Shown: positions 1-9,061, counted from the stretch's first letter. The stretch is 64,000 nt of DNA from DSNY01 sp964539745 (GCA_964539745.1 CAZIJU010000002.1:1-64000), one strand, 5' to 3'. Notes: generated from the letters alone by a model not told the origin. Made by a program: numbers and translations.

Positions 1-788
1 TGTTCCTCGAAGGCGAGCCGGGCACCGGCAAGACCGAGATCGCCAAGGTGCTCGCGGCCGGGCTCGGCGCCGAGCTGATCCGCCTGCAGTGCTACGAAGG
101 GCTGGACGTCAACGCAGCCGCCTACGAGTGGAACTATGCGCGACAGCTCCTTGAGATCCGGCTCGCCGAGGCCGCGCACGAATCGCGCGAACAGGTGGCG
201 GCCGGCCTGTTCACCGAGCGGTTCCTGATCGAGCGGCCGCTGCTGCGCGCACTGCTGCCGCACACGCGGCCGCCGGTGCTGCTGATCGACGAGCTGGACC
301 GCACCGACGAGCCGTTCGAGGCGTACCTGCTCGAAGTGCTGTCGGACTTCCAGATCACGATCCCCGAGTGGCGCACGGTGCGCGCCGAGCGGCCGCCGAT
401 CGTCGTGATCACGTCCAATCGCACTCGCGAGATCCACGACGCCGTGAAGCGCCGCTGCATCTACCACTGGGTCGACTATCCGTCGGCGGCGCGCGAGCTC
501 GAAATCGTCCGCCGCAAGGCGCCCGACGCGAAAGAGGCGCTGTCGCGTCAGATCGTCGCGTTCGTGCAGTCGCTGCGCACGATGGATCTGTACAAGCTGC
601 CGGGCGTGTCGGAAACGATCGAGTGGACGCGCGCGCTGCTCGCACTCGACGCGGTCGTGCTCGAACCGGAAGTCGTCAACAACACGCTCGGCGTGCTGCT
701 GAAGTACCAGGACGACATCGCGCGTGTGCAGGGCTCGGAGGCCGCACGGCTGATCGAGCAGGTGCGCCAGGCGGTCGCCACTTCCTGA
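1..788 (+). CDS. coxD: MoxR/CoxD-type AAA+ ATPase, 5'-partial
   Basis: The reading frame is already open at base 3, so the true start lies before the window. Visible motifs are a Walker A (GEPGTGKTE, about bases 12-38) and a Walker B (LLIDELD, about bases 280-300), followed by a sensor-type segment VVITSNRTREIHDAVKRRC. These are typical of the MoxR branch of AAA+ ATPases. CoxD-type members act as chaperones in maturing molybdenum hydroxylases such as aerobic CO dehydrogenase, working with a VWA partner. That partner (CoxE type) and CoxG follow in the same operon, which supports the CoxD reading. The start of the next gene lies 13 bases after this stop. The specific client enzyme cannot be seen here and is presumably encoded upstream. 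Confidence 0.85.
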   Translation, partial: FLEGEPGTGKTEIAKVLAAGLGAELIRLQCYEGLDVNAAAYEWNYARQLLEIRLAEAAHESREQVAAGLFTERFLIERPLLRALLPHTRPPVLLIDELDRTDEPFEAYLLEVLSDFQITIPEWRTVRAERPPIVVITSNRTREIHDAVKRRCIYHWVDYPSAARELEIVRRKAPDAKEALSRQIVAFVQSLRTMDLYKLPGVSETIEWTRALLALDAVVLEPEVVNNTLGVLLKYQDDIARVQGSEAARLIEQVRQAVATS

Positions 789-801
789 TCGCGGTGGACC
801 G

Positions 802-1461
802 ATGTTCCTCGGCCACTTCGGCGTCGCGTTCGCCGCCAAGGCATGGGCACCGCGCACATCGCTCGGCACGCTGTTTCTCGCGGGGCAGTTCCTCGATCTG
901 CTATGGCCGACGCTGCTGCTCGTGCAGGTCGAGCGCGTGAGTATCGACGCAGCCGCGGGCGGCGTCACGCCGCTCGTGTTCGTCCACTACCCGATCTCGC
1001 ACAGCCTTTTCGCCGCCGCCGCATGGGCCGTGCTGGTGGCGCTCGCCTACGGCGCGGTCGTAGGCCGGTGGCGAAGCGCGGCGATCGTCGGTTTGCTCGT
1101 GATCAGCCACTGGTTTCTCGACGCGCTGGTGCATCGCCCCGACCTGCCGCTCTTGCCATGGGGCACGACCGCGGTTGGGTTGAACCTGTGGGCCTCGCGG
1201 GCCGCCACACTCGCCGTCGAGGTACCCCTGTTCGCGATCGGCGTGTTGCTGTATCTGCGCACCGTGCCGGCGCGGCGCAACGACTGGCGCCTGTGGGCGC
1301 TGGTCGCGCTGCTCGCGGTGACTTACTTCGGCAACCTGTACGGCCCGCCTCCGCCGTCGATCGCCGCGATCGCATGGGTCGGTCAAGCGCAGTGGCTGCT
1401 GATCGCGTTCGCCTACTGGGTCGATCGCGAGCGTCGTGCGGTGCCGCTTGCCGTCGCATGA
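802..1461 (+). CDS. small polytopic membrane protein of the cox-like operon
   Basis: A 219-residue protein with about six hydrophobic segments. The N-terminus MFLGHFGVAFAAKA and the later ISHSLF and ISHWFLDALVH carry conserved histidines beside membrane helices. This resembles the YdjM/DUF457-like membrane-bound hydrolase group, in which such His and Asp residues sit at membrane faces, but I cannot assign an activity. It sits 13 bases after the ATPase gene and 10 bases before the malonyl-CoA decarboxylase start, so it is probably co-transcribed with both. Start chosen as the first ATG after the upstream stop. Confidence 0.75.
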   Translation: MFLGHFGVAFAAKAWAPRTSLGTLFLAGQFLDLLWPTLLLVQVERVSIDAAAGGVTPLVFVHYPISHSLFAAAAWAVLVALAYGAVVGRWRSAAIVGLLVISHWFLDALVHRPDLPLLPWGTTAVGLNLWASRAATLAVEVPLFAIGVLLYLRTVPARRNDWRLWALVALLAVTYFGNLYGPPPPSIAAIAWVGQAQWLLIAFAYWVDRERRAVPLAVA

Positions 1462-1471
1462 ACAGGAAGCG

Positions 1472-2794
1472 ATGAAGGCGGGGACCGGGCCGGGTGCGCG
1501 GGGTCGCAAGGCGGCGCCTGCGGTGCGGCCGCGTGCGGTGCGCGAGGCGGTCGCGCGCTGTCGCGCACTGATCCGCGAGCGCGGCGAAGCAGGCAGCGCG
1601 GCGGCGGCGCGCGCCGCGCTCGCCGCGTATCAGGCGCTGGACGAGGCGCAGCGCCGCCGCTTCTTCGACGCGATCGCGCGGGACTTCTCGCCGGACCCGG
1701 ATGCCGTGCTGCAGGCTGCACAGGCCTACCGCGAAGATCCTTCACCGCTGGCGCTGGCGCGACTCCAGGATGTGGTCGAGCCCGCGCGACAGGAGCTGTT
1801 TCGGCGCCTGAACATGGCGCCCGGTGGCACTGCCGCCCTCGTCGACATGCGGCTTCAGGTGCTGCTCGGGCTGGAGGCGCACCCGCAATGGCGCGTGATC
1901 GACAACGACCTGCGGCATCTGTTGCGCTCGTGGTTCAACCGCGGTTTCCTGACGCTGGCGCGCATCGACTGGCGCACGTCCGCGATCGTCCTGGAAAAGC
2001 TGATCGCCTACGAAGCCGTTCACCAGATCCAGGGCTGGGACGATCTGCGACGCAGGCTGCAGGCCGACCGCCGCTGCTTCGCGTTCTTCCATCCGCAGTT
2101 GCCGGACGAACCGCTGATCTTCATCGAAGTCGCGCTGACGCGCGGCATGAGCGCGAAGGTGCAGCCGCTGCTCGATGTGCACTCGCCGGTGGCCGCCCCC
2201 GAGCTGGCCAATTGCGCGGTGTTTTACTCGATCACCAACTGCCAGGAAGGACTGCGCGGCATCTCGTTCGGCAACTTCCTGATCAAGCAGGTCGCGGTCG
2301 AACTGCGCAACGAGTTTCCGCGTATCCGGCGCTTCGCGACGCTGTCGCCGATGCCCGGCTTTCGCGCGTGGCTCGCCGCGCAGCGCGAGCGGCTCGTCAA
2401 CGGCGCCAACGGTGCGGCGCTGAAAGCGCTGTTCGAGCGGCTCGACGCGCCGGACTGGCCTGCGCGCGACGGCGCCGCGTCCGACGAAGCGCTGCTCGTG
2501 CCGCTGGCGGCGTACTACCTCGTGCGAGCCAAGCGCGGCGCCGAGCCGGTCGATGCGGTCGCGCGCTTCCATCTCGGCAATGGCGCGGTGCTCGAACGGC
2601 TGAACTGCCTCGGCGATACCTCGCTGCACGGCCTGGCGCGTTCGTACGGGATGATGTGCAATTACGTCTACCGGCTCGGCGAAGTCGAGCGCAATCACGA
2701 GATCTTCGTCAACGAGCACCGCGTGCTCGCATCGGCCGCCGTCGAGCGCGCCGCCGACACCGCGGCCGCGTGGTTCGAGTCCGCAACCGCCTGA
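1472..2794 (+). CDS. malonyl-CoA decarboxylase
   Basis: Catalyses malonyl-CoA to acetyl-CoA plus CO2. The 440-residue protein has the family layout: a helical N-terminal region, then a GNAT-like catalytic fold with HPQLPDEPLIFIEVALTRG, VFYSITNCQEGLRGISFGNF and, near the C-terminus, FHLGNGAVLERLNCLGDTS and SYGMMCNYVYRL. These are hallmark blocks of bacterial and mitochondrial decarboxylases. The ATG at 1472 is preferred over a GTG at 1436, which would overlap the upstream gene; AGGAAG precedes it closely. The stop TGA shares one base with the ATG of the next gene, so translation is probably coupled. Its place between a MoxR ATPase and its VWA partner is unusual: these enzymes are more often found beside malonyl-CoA synthetase genes. 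Confidence 0.93.
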   Translation: MKAGTGPGARGRKAAPAVRPRAVREAVARCRALIRERGEAGSAAAARAALAAYQALDEAQRRRFFDAIARDFSPDPDAVLQAAQAYREDPSPLALARLQDVVEPARQELFRRLNMAPGGTAALVDMRLQVLLGLEAHPQWRVIDNDLRHLLRSWFNRGFLTLARIDWRTSAIVLEKLIAYEAVHQIQGWDDLRRRLQADRRCFAFFHPQLPDEPLIFIEVALTRGMSAKVQPLLDVHSPVAAPELANCAVFYSITNCQEGLRGISFGNFLIKQVAVELRNEFPRIRRFATLSPMPGFRAWLAAQRERLVNGANGAALKALFERLDAPDWPARDGAASDEALLVPLAAYYLVRAKRGAEPVDAVARFHLGNGAVLERLNCLGDTSLHGLARSYGMMCNYVYRLGEVERNHEIFVNEHRVLASAAVERAADTAAAWFESATA

Positions 2795-4071
2795 TGCTTC
2801 CCGCCGCCGCGCTCGCCGACCTGCCCGGCCGTCTCGCCGACAACGTCGTTCACTTCGCGCGCGTACTGCGCGCCGCCGGTGTGCCGGTCGGCACCGACCG
2901 GGTGCTGCTGGCGCTCGAGGCGCTGCGCGTGGCAGGCATCGAGTCGCGCGCGGACTTCCACGCGGTGCTCGCTTCGTGCCTGATCGACCGCGTCGAGCAC
3001 CGCGCGCTGTTCGACCAAGCGTTTCACATCTTCTGGAAGGATCCCGATCTGCTCGGCCAGATGCTGCGGCTGCTGCTGCCGCAGGTCAAAGAAAAGCCCG
3101 GTGCGCCGCCGCCGCCCGAGAACCGCCGGCTCGGCGAAGCGCTGTTCAAGGGCGCCGAAGTTCGTCCCCCCGAACCCCGCGCCGAGGAACGCATCGAGAT
3201 CGACGCGACGTTGTCGTGGTCCGACCGCGAGCAGCTTCGCAAGGCGGACTTCGAGACGATGAGCACCGCCGAATGGAACGCCGCCAAGCGCATGCTCGCC
3301 GGGCTGCAGCCGTTCTTCGTCGAGCTGGCCACGCGCCGCCACGCGCCTTCGCACCGCGGCACCCGGCTCGATCTGCGCGCGCTGCTGCGCGCAGCGGCGC
3401 GGCGCGGCGGCGACATCGCGGAGCTGCCGCTGCGCCGGCGCCGCACGCGGCCCGAGCCGCTCGTCGTGCTGATCGACATCTCCGGCTCGGTTTCGCGCTA
3501 CTCGAGGATGTTTCTGCATTTCGTGCACGCACTGACCGGGATGGCGAACGCGGCCGACTATCGCGTGCAGGCGTTCGTCTTCGGCACGCGCCTGACACCC
3601 GTGACGCGGCCGATGCGCGCGCGCGATCCGGACGTCGCGGTGGCAAGCGTCGTCGCGGCGGTCGATGACTGGTCCGGCGGGACGCGTATCGCGGCGTGTC
3701 TGAAGGAATTCAATCTGCGTTGGGCGCGGCGCGTGCTGTCGGGCAACCCGACCGTGCTGCTGATGACCGACGGGCTCGAGCACGGCGACATCGCGCTGCT
3801 CGAGGCGCAGGCCGAGCGGCTGGCAAAGTCGTGCCGCCGACTCGTGTGGCTGAATCCGCTGCTGCGCTACGACGCGTTCGAGCCGCGCGCGCGCGGCATC
3901 CGCGCGATCCTGCCGCACGTCGATGCGTTCCTGCCCGTGCACAATGTCGACAGCCTGACGGCGCTGGCGCGGACGCTGGCGTCGCGGGGAAGCGCGCGCG
4001 GCGCCGCGGAGGGCGGCGTCCATTCCCATCTGCGGGCAGGCGACGACCGGCGTTGGACGCAGCCCGCTTAG
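2794..4071 (+). CDS. coxE: CoxE-type VWA domain protein
   Basis: A 425-residue protein with an N-terminal helical region and a C-terminal von Willebrand A domain. The MIDAS metal-site motif DISGS is at residues 228-232, with MTDGLEHGD later. This is the CoxE family, the VWA partner of MoxR/CoxD ATPases in inserting the metal cofactor into CO dehydrogenase-like enzymes. An alternative reading extends the frame far upstream, but that part is the shadow of the decarboxylase gene. The ATG at 2794 overlaps the upstream stop (TGATG) and begins a natural N-terminus, MLPAAALADLPGRLADN. CoxG follows 21 bases after the stop. Confidence 0.88.
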   Translation: MLPAAALADLPGRLADNVVHFARVLRAAGVPVGTDRVLLALEALRVAGIESRADFHAVLASCLIDRVEHRALFDQAFHIFWKDPDLLGQMLRLLLPQVKEKPGAPPPPENRRLGEALFKGAEVRPPEPRAEERIEIDATLSWSDREQLRKADFETMSTAEWNAAKRMLAGLQPFFVELATRRHAPSHRGTRLDLRALLRAAARRGGDIAELPLRRRRTRPEPLVVLIDISGSVSRYSRMFLHFVHALTGMANAADYRVQAFVFGTRLTPVTRPMRARDPDVAVASVVAAVDDWSGGTRIAACLKEFNLRWARRVLSGNPTVLLMTDGLEHGDIALLEAQAERLAKSCRRLVWLNPLLRYDAFEPRARGIRAILPHVDAFLPVHNVDSLTALARTLASRGSARGAAEGGVHSHLRAGDDRRWTQPA

Positions 4072-4092
4072 CGGATCGGAGGAGCGAATCTC

Positions 4093-4644
4093 ATGGAACT
4101 CAAGGGCGAACGGTTGCTGCCGGCTGACCGCGCCACCGCGTGGGCGGCGCTGAACGACATCGAGATCCTGAAGCAGTGCGTGCCCGGCTGCGAGGAGATC
4201 GTTGCATTGGGCGACAACCGCTACGAGACGACGCTCGCCACGGCGATCGGTCCGGTGCGCGCGAAGTTCAAGGGCAAGCTGGAACTCGCGGACATCGACG
4301 CGCCGAACGCATACACGCTGAAGTTCGAAGGATCAAGCAGCAATGCCGGCTTCGCGCGTGGCGATGCGCGCGTGACGCTTGCGGAGATCAGCGCGCGCGA
4401 GACGAAGCTCAGCTACGTCGCCAACGCGCACGTCGGCGGCAAGCTCGCGCAGATCGGCTCGCGGCTGGTCGACGCCGCCGCCGGCGCAATGGCCGACAAG
4501 TTCTTCGAGGCGTTCGGTGCGCAGTTGGCCGCGCGCGCCGCACCGGCGGAAGCGGGTGCGCCGCCCCCCGCAGCGCCGCCGCAGGCGGGCTTCGGCCTGT
4601 GGAGTCTGTTGAAGGCGTTCCTGAAACGGCTGTTCGGGCGCTGA
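4093..4644 (+). CDS. coxG: CoxG-type SRPBCC protein
   Basis: A 183-residue protein matching the CO dehydrogenase subunit G family (START/SRPBCC fold): MELKGERLLPADRATAWAAL, LKQCVPGCEEI, RAKFKGKLEL and the block around AHVGGKLAQIGSRL. After an Ala/Pro-rich linker it ends in a short amphipathic tail, GFGLWSLLKAFLKRLFGR. CoxG proteins help place CO dehydrogenase at the inner membrane, and the tail fits that role. A strong ribosome site GGAGGAG (4078-4084) lies 8 bases before the ATG. It is the last gene of the operon and faces the next gene tail to tail. Confidence 0.9.
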   Translation: MELKGERLLPADRATAWAALNDIEILKQCVPGCEEIVALGDNRYETTLATAIGPVRAKFKGKLELADIDAPNAYTLKFEGSSSNAGFARGDARVTLAEISARETKLSYVANAHVGGKLAQIGSRLVDAAAGAMADKFFEAFGAQLAARAAPAEAGAPPPAAPPQAGFGLWSLLKAFLKRLFGR

Positions 4645-4686
4645 TTCGGCCTCGGTCCGGCCCTTGAACGTGCAGCAGGGGGCGAC

Positions 4687-5832
4687 TCAGAACACCGCCC
4701 CGCGCGCATCGACCGGCCATACTGCCTCGACCACGCCCTTGCGGATCGCGACGATCCAGTCGTGCAGGTTGACGGTCGGATCGCAGTGGCCCGGGACGAG
4801 CAGCGCCTTGTCGCCGAGCTTGACCGGGGGACCGTGGCCGATCCGATGCATGACCGTGTGTTCGTCGGAGACCGAACGCACCTGCCAGCCCGGGAAGGTC
4901 GGGGCCGCCGGTCCCGAATCGGTCGAAAACGCCTTCAGCCCCGCGTCGAGCGTGGCGCGCTCGTTGCCTTCGGCCGAACGCAGGCTCATCACGGTCGCGA
5001 GCACGAACAGCGCGTGCTCGAAGCGCGGCGCGTTCGGATCGGGTTCGTTGCGTGCGTAGTCGACGTCCATCAGCGCGAATGATCCCGGCTGCACCTCGTT
5101 GTAGACGCCGCTCGCCGCCTCGTGTACGAACGTGCCGGTGCCGCCGCCGGTGATCACTTCGCACGGGATGTCGGCTGCGCGGAAGGCCGCGCGCACCTCT
5201 TCGGCCTTGCGCGCGGCGGCGAGCACCGCGCTGCGGCGCTCAGGCACGCCGCGCCGGTGCTGCGCGGAGCCGGCGTACGCGTGCAGTCCCATGAAGGTCA
5301 GCTTGGGCGAGGCGACCACGGCCTTGGCGATCGCCACCGCGCTCGGCGCGTCGACCACGCCGCAGCGGTTCTGGCCGACGTCGAGCTCGAGGTAGACGTC
5401 GAGCCGCGCGCCTTCCTGCTGGCAGATCGCGCCGATCTGCCGCGCGTTGCCGAGGTCGTCGACGCACACGCCGATCCGCGCGTTCGGATAACGCCGCGCG
5501 AGGTCGGCCAGGCGGTACAGCTTCTGCTCGCCGACCACCTCGTTGGTGATCAGCACGTCGGCGATGCCTTCGGCGACGAAGACTTCCGCTTCGGAGACCT
5601 TCTGGCAGCAGATGCCGACCGCGCCGGCCGCGATCTGCCGGCGCGCGATCTCGACGCACTTGTGCGACTTCGCGTGCGGCCGCGCGCGTACGCCCGCAGC
5701 GCGCGTGGCGTTGATCATCTGGCGCAAATTCGATTCGAACTTGTCCAGATCGAGGATCAGCGCGGGCGTGTCGACATCGGCGAGCGCGTCGCCGACGCGT
5801 GCCGGGGCGGGCGGCATCCAACGTACGTCCAT
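4687..5832 (-). CDS. DSD1-family PLP enzyme (D-threonine / 3-hydroxy-D-aspartate aldolase-like)
   Basis: A 381-residue fold-type III PLP enzyme with an alanine-racemase-like barrel. The PLP lysine sits in PHAKSHK near the N-terminus, and the C-terminal metal-site block is PGHCDPTVNLHDW. ITGGGTGTF is the phosphate-binding glycine loop. The HxD-type metal site with the adjacent CDPTVN favours the D-threonine aldolase / 3-hydroxy-D-aspartate aldolase group over eukaryotic-type D-serine dehydratase, which carries HxC. The exact substrate cannot be decided from sequence. It lies alone, convergent with coxG and divergent from dcd. Confidence 0.85.
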   Translation of the reverse strand: MDVRWMPPAPARVGDALADVDTPALILDLDKFESNLRQMINATRAAGVRARPHAKSHKCVEIARRQIAAGAVGICCQKVSEAEVFVAEGIADVLITNEVVGEQKLYRLADLARRYPNARIGVCVDDLGNARQIGAICQQEGARLDVYLELDVGQNRCGVVDAPSAVAIAKAVVASPKLTFMGLHAYAGSAQHRRGVPERRSAVLAAARKAEEVRAAFRAADIPCEVITGGGTGTFVHEAASGVYNEVQPGSFALMDVDYARNEPDPNAPRFEHALFVLATVMSLRSAEGNERATLDAGLKAFSTDSGPAAPTFPGWQVRSVSDEHTVMHRIGHGPPVKLGDKALLVPGHCDPTVNLHDWIVAIRKGVVEAVWPVDARGAVF

Positions 5833-5930
5833 CCGCGAAGTCTAGCGGCCGATCGGCGCCACGTAGAATCGCCGCCTTCGATTGCACCGTCGGCGTCCGA
5901 CAACGCAATCCCCCGATCCGCAACCCGACG

Positions 5931-6494
5931 ATGACCATCAAAAGCGACAAATGGATCCGCCGCATGGCGGCGGCCGGCATGATCGATCCGTTCGAGCCGG
6001 CGCAGGTGCGCGAGGTCGCCGGCCGCAAGATCGTCAGCTACGGGACCTCGAGCTACGGCTACGACATTCGCTGCGCGCGCGAATTCAAGATCTTCACCAA
6101 CATCAACAGCACGATCGTCGACCCGAAGGCGTTCGATCCGAACTCGTTCGTCGACTTCGAGGGCGACGTCTGCATCATCCCGCCCAACTCGTTCGCGCTC
6201 GCACGCACCGTCGAGTACCTGCGGATTCCGCGCAACGTGCTGACGATCTGCCTGGGCAAGAGCACGTATGCGCGCTGCGGCATCATCGTCAACGTGACGC
6301 CGCTCGAGCCCGAGTGGGAAGGGCACGTGACGCTGGAGTTCTCCAACACGACGCCGCTGCCCGCCAAGATCTACGCGGGCGAAGGCTGCGCGCAGGTGCT
6401 GTTCCTCGAAAGCGACGAGGTGTGCGAGACGAGCTACCGCGACCGCGGCGGCAAGTACCAGGGCCAACGCGGCGTGACGCTGCCGCGCGCGTAA
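5931..6494 (+). CDS. dcd: dCTP deaminase
   Basis: Deaminates dCTP to dUTP, feeding thymidylate synthesis. The 187-residue protein matches the trimeric Dcd family throughout: MTIKSDKWIRRMA at the start, SYGYDIRCA, the nucleotide-binding block GKSTYARCGIIVNVTPLEPE with the conserved glutamate, and the C-terminal GGKYQGQRGVTLPRA lid. Length is normal for the family. The ATG at 5931 is chosen because the family begins MSIKSDKWI; longer in-frame starts add unrelated residues. Confidence 0.96.
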   Translation: MTIKSDKWIRRMAAAGMIDPFEPAQVREVAGRKIVSYGTSSYGYDIRCAREFKIFTNINSTIVDPKAFDPNSFVDFEGDVCIIPPNSFALARTVEYLRIPRNVLTICLGKSTYARCGIIVNVTPLEPEWEGHVTLEFSNTTPLPAKIYAGEGCAQVLFLESDEVCETSYRDRGGKYQGQRGVTLPRA

Positions 6495-6609
6495 GCGCCG
6501 CCGGCCGGCCGATTGGCGGGTCGGGCGGCGGCAATTCGGGCCATCGCCGGCGCGCCCGCATCCGCAGAATGCGTGTTCCGGCCGCCACGACGCGCGGCCG
6601 TCCGCCCGC

Positions 6610-8118
6610 ATGCCCGACACGAACGCCGGACCCGCAGCTTCGCCTGCCGCGCCGCTCGACCCGGTGTTCGAGGCGCTGCGCGAGCACGGCGCGCTGCCTT
6701 CCGTCGGGCAGATGCTCGCGCGGCTGACGCGCATGCTCGAAAGCGACACCGAGGCCGTTCAGGAACTGGCCAACGTGATCCTGGCCGACGTCACGCTGAC
6801 GCAGCGGCTGCTGAGGCTTGCGAACACGCTGCCGTACCGCGCGGGCAGCGTTCCGGTGACGACCGTGACGCGCGCGATCATGCTGCTCGGATTCAACCAG
6901 GTGCGAGCGGCGGTCGCTTCGCAGGTGCTGCTCGACGGCTTGCTCGGTGGCGGCAGCGCCGAGCGGTTGCGCGGCGAATTCCACCGCGCGCTGCTCGCCG
7001 GTTGCCTGGCTCGCGAGGTGCTCGCCGGCGCCGGCAACGAGGAAGCCGAGGAAGCGGCGATCGCCGCGATGTTCCGCAGTGTCGGCCGCCTGCTGGTCGC
7101 CGTCTATGCGCCGGCCGCGTTCGACACCGTGCGCGCGGCGATGAAGGCGGAGGCGCTCGGCGAAAACGCCGCTTCGCGCCGTGTGCTCGGCCGCAGCTTC
7201 GACGAGTTGACCGAAATCGTGCTCGGATGCTGGGCGGTGCCCGATCGGATCGCCGCTGCCGTGCAGCCGCTGCCACCGCGGCTCGAGGCACCGCGCGGCG
7301 CGACCGAACGCGTGCGCGCGGCCGCCCATTTTGGCGACGAGATCGCGTGCACGCTCGCCGCCAACGGCGGCGCTGGGCTCGAGAAGGCGCTGGGCGGGGT
7401 GCTCGCACGCTTCGCGCCCGCGGTCGCGATCGAGCGCGAACGGCTGACCGAGCTGCTCGATGCCGCGGCCACGCGGGCGCGCGACATGGAAGTCGCCTGC
7501 GGTCTGAGCCCAATGGAAAGTCCCGCGCGTCGTGCGCTCGACGCGCTGCCGGCGGGCAGCCAGCTCGGTGCGGACGCCGTGCAGCCGAGCGCCGATCGCG
7601 ACGCGACCGGCCGCCCAGCCAACGCGCGCCAGATGCTGCTCGCGGGGTTGGCCGACGCGACCGAAAGCCTGGCGCGCGGCGCGGAGCTCGGCGCAGTGAT
7701 CCGCATCGTGCTCGAAGCGATGTATTCGGGTCTGGGCTTTGCGCGCACCGCGCTCGTCGTACGCGACCTCGCCGCCGGGGTTTTCCGTACGCGCGCGGCT
7801 TTCGGCGAGCCGCGCGCGAACTTTTCGTTCCCTGCCCGCGGCACCGATTTGTTCCATGCCGCGCTCGCGCATGCGAGCGATGTGCTGATCGCCGATGTCG
7901 ATGCCGAGAAGGTGCGCCCGAATCTGCCCGAGTGGTTCGCACGCGACTTCGCGGCGACGCGCAGCTTCGTGCTGATGCCGCTCGTGATCAACGGCAAGGC
8001 GATCGGCTTCTTCTACGCCGACCGTACCGTGGTCGACGACCGCGGGCTCGCGCCCGAGGAGTTGAACCTGTTGCGTGCGCTGCGCAACCAGGTCGTGCTG
8101 GCGATGAGGGTGCGATAA
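6610..8118 (+). CDS. HDOD-GAF signalling protein
   Basis: A 502-residue protein with an N-terminal HDOD domain (about residues 15-240; LPSVGQMLARLTRML, then ANVILADVTLTQRLLRLANT) and a C-terminal GAF-like domain (about 340-500; RIVLEAMYSGLGFARTALVV, then FVLMPLVINGKAIGFFYADR). HDOD proteins are HD-fold relatives without the nucleotide hydrolase site, used in bacterial regulation of motility, virulence or metabolism. The pairing with GAF suggests that a small ligand or partner protein controls it. No neighbour points to a specific pathway. Confidence 0.82.
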   Translation: MPDTNAGPAASPAAPLDPVFEALREHGALPSVGQMLARLTRMLESDTEAVQELANVILADVTLTQRLLRLANTLPYRAGSVPVTTVTRAIMLLGFNQVRAAVASQVLLDGLLGGGSAERLRGEFHRALLAGCLAREVLAGAGNEEAEEAAIAAMFRSVGRLLVAVYAPAAFDTVRAAMKAEALGENAASRRVLGRSFDELTEIVLGCWAVPDRIAAAVQPLPPRLEAPRGATERVRAAAHFGDEIACTLAANGGAGLEKALGGVLARFAPAVAIERERLTELLDAAATRARDMEVACGLSPMESPARRALDALPAGSQLGADAVQPSADRDATGRPANARQMLLAGLADATESLARGAELGAVIRIVLEAMYSGLGFARTALVVRDLAAGVFRTRAAFGEPRANFSFPARGTDLFHAALAHASDVLIADVDAEKVRPNLPEWFARDFAATRSFVLMPLVINGKAIGFFYADRTVVDDRGLAPEELNLLRALRNQVVLAMRVR

Positions 8119-8230
8119 GAGGCGTGGCGAGGCCGTGCGCGGCGGCATGATACGCGCCGGCGCGCCGCCTTGCCGCGGCGTGCGCGCCACGGCGCAAGAT
8201 CGGCGCGATGGACGACCCTACAATCGCCGC

Positions 8231-9049
8231 ATGGACGAACTCGCCGCAGCGTCGGTCGATGCCGATCTTGCGCGCCGCTTCGGCGGCGTGGCGCGCCTGT
8301 ACGGCGACGCGGCATTCGAGCGCTTTCGCCGGGCGCGCGTTGCGGTGGTTGGCATCGGCGGCGTGGGCTCGTGGGCAGCCGAGGCGCTCGCGCGCTGCGC
8401 CGTGGGCACGCTGGTCCTGATCGACCTCGATCACGTCGCCGAGAGCAACACGAACCGTCAGATCCATGCGCTCGGTGACGAGTTCGGCAAGGCAAAGGCG
8501 CTGGCGATGGCCGAGCGCGTCCGCGCGATCAACCCGGCGGCGCACGTGCGCTGCATCGAGGAGTTCGTCACGACGGGAAACGTCGCCAACATCGTTCGCG
8601 ACGTGGACGCGGTGGTCGACTGCATCGACCAGGTGTCGGCCAAGGCCGCGTTGATCGCGCACTGCCGTGAATCCGGGATCGGCGTGGTGACCTGCGGTGC
8701 GGCTGGCGGGCGGACCGATCCGACACGCATCCGCACCGACGATCTGGCGCGTGCCACCGGCGATCCGCTGCTTGCGAAGGTGCGCTATCGCCTGCGCCGG
8801 CGTTACGGTTTCCCGCGCGAGGCGCCGGGGCGCACCCGCAAGTTCGGTGTGGCCGCCGTGTACTCGGACGAGCCGGTGCGGCTGCCGATCGGCCATTGCG
8901 CCCCGCCGATGGACCTGAGGGCGGGCTTGGCCTGCGCGGGCTACGGCTCGACCGTGACGGTGACTGCGCCGTTCGGCTTCGTCGCCGCCGCACTGATGCT
9001 GGACCGAATTGCCCGGGCGACGAACGGCGTCCGCGCGGCGAGCCCTTGA
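8231..9049 (+). CDS. tcdA: tRNA threonylcarbamoyladenosine dehydratase
   Basis: ATP-dependent cyclisation of t6A37 to ct6A37 in ANN-decoding tRNAs. The 272-residue protein has the E1-like ThiF/MoeB fold: the nucleotide loop VGIGGVGSWAAEALAR (from about residue 40), IDLDHVAESNTNRQ, and DCIDQVSAKAALI, followed by the TcdA-specific region with KVRYRLRRRYGF and GYGSTVTVTAPFG. The ATG at 8231 (MDELAAASVDADLARRFGGVARLYG) matches the family start. The last bases of the gene overlap a candidate FNR site for the next gene. Confidence 0.93.
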   Translation: MDELAAASVDADLARRFGGVARLYGDAAFERFRRARVAVVGIGGVGSWAAEALARCAVGTLVLIDLDHVAESNTNRQIHALGDEFGKAKALAMAERVRAINPAAHVRCIEEFVTTGNVANIVRDVDAVVDCIDQVSAKAALIAHCRESGIGVVTCGAAGGRTDPTRIRTDDLARATGDPLLAKVRYRLRRRYGFPREAPGRTRKFGVAAVYSDEPVRLPIGHCAPPMDLRAGLACAGYGSTVTVTAPFGFVAAALMLDRIARATNGVRAASP

Positions 9050-9061
9050 CCACTGTCAAGG
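9044..9061 (+). promoter_or_regulatory. FNR/ANR-type site and -10 of the universal stress gene
   Basis: A perfect inverted repeat CCTTGAC-CACT-GTCAAGG contains TTGAC-N4-GTCAA, which fits the FNR/ANR consensus TTGAY-N4-RTCAA at all ten positions. A -10-like TAGGAT lies at 9081-9086, so the site centre (9052.5) falls near -41 of the expected start, the class II activator position. The expected leader is about 22 bases and includes the GGGGAG ribosome site. Universal stress genes are common members of FNR/ANR regulons. The repeat could also act as a weak end signal for tcdA, but no T-run follows. Confidence 0.65.

Noticed and set aside
1888..2793. Long open frame running into the CoxE-type gene from far upstream
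   Set aside because: It is the shadow of the malonyl-CoA decarboxylase in another frame: Arg/Ala-rich, no motifs; the true start is the overlapping ATG at 2794.
7205..7220. TTGAC-CGAA-ATCGT as another FNR-type site
   Set aside because: Only 8 of 10 and inside the HDOD-GAF coding region; expected by chance.
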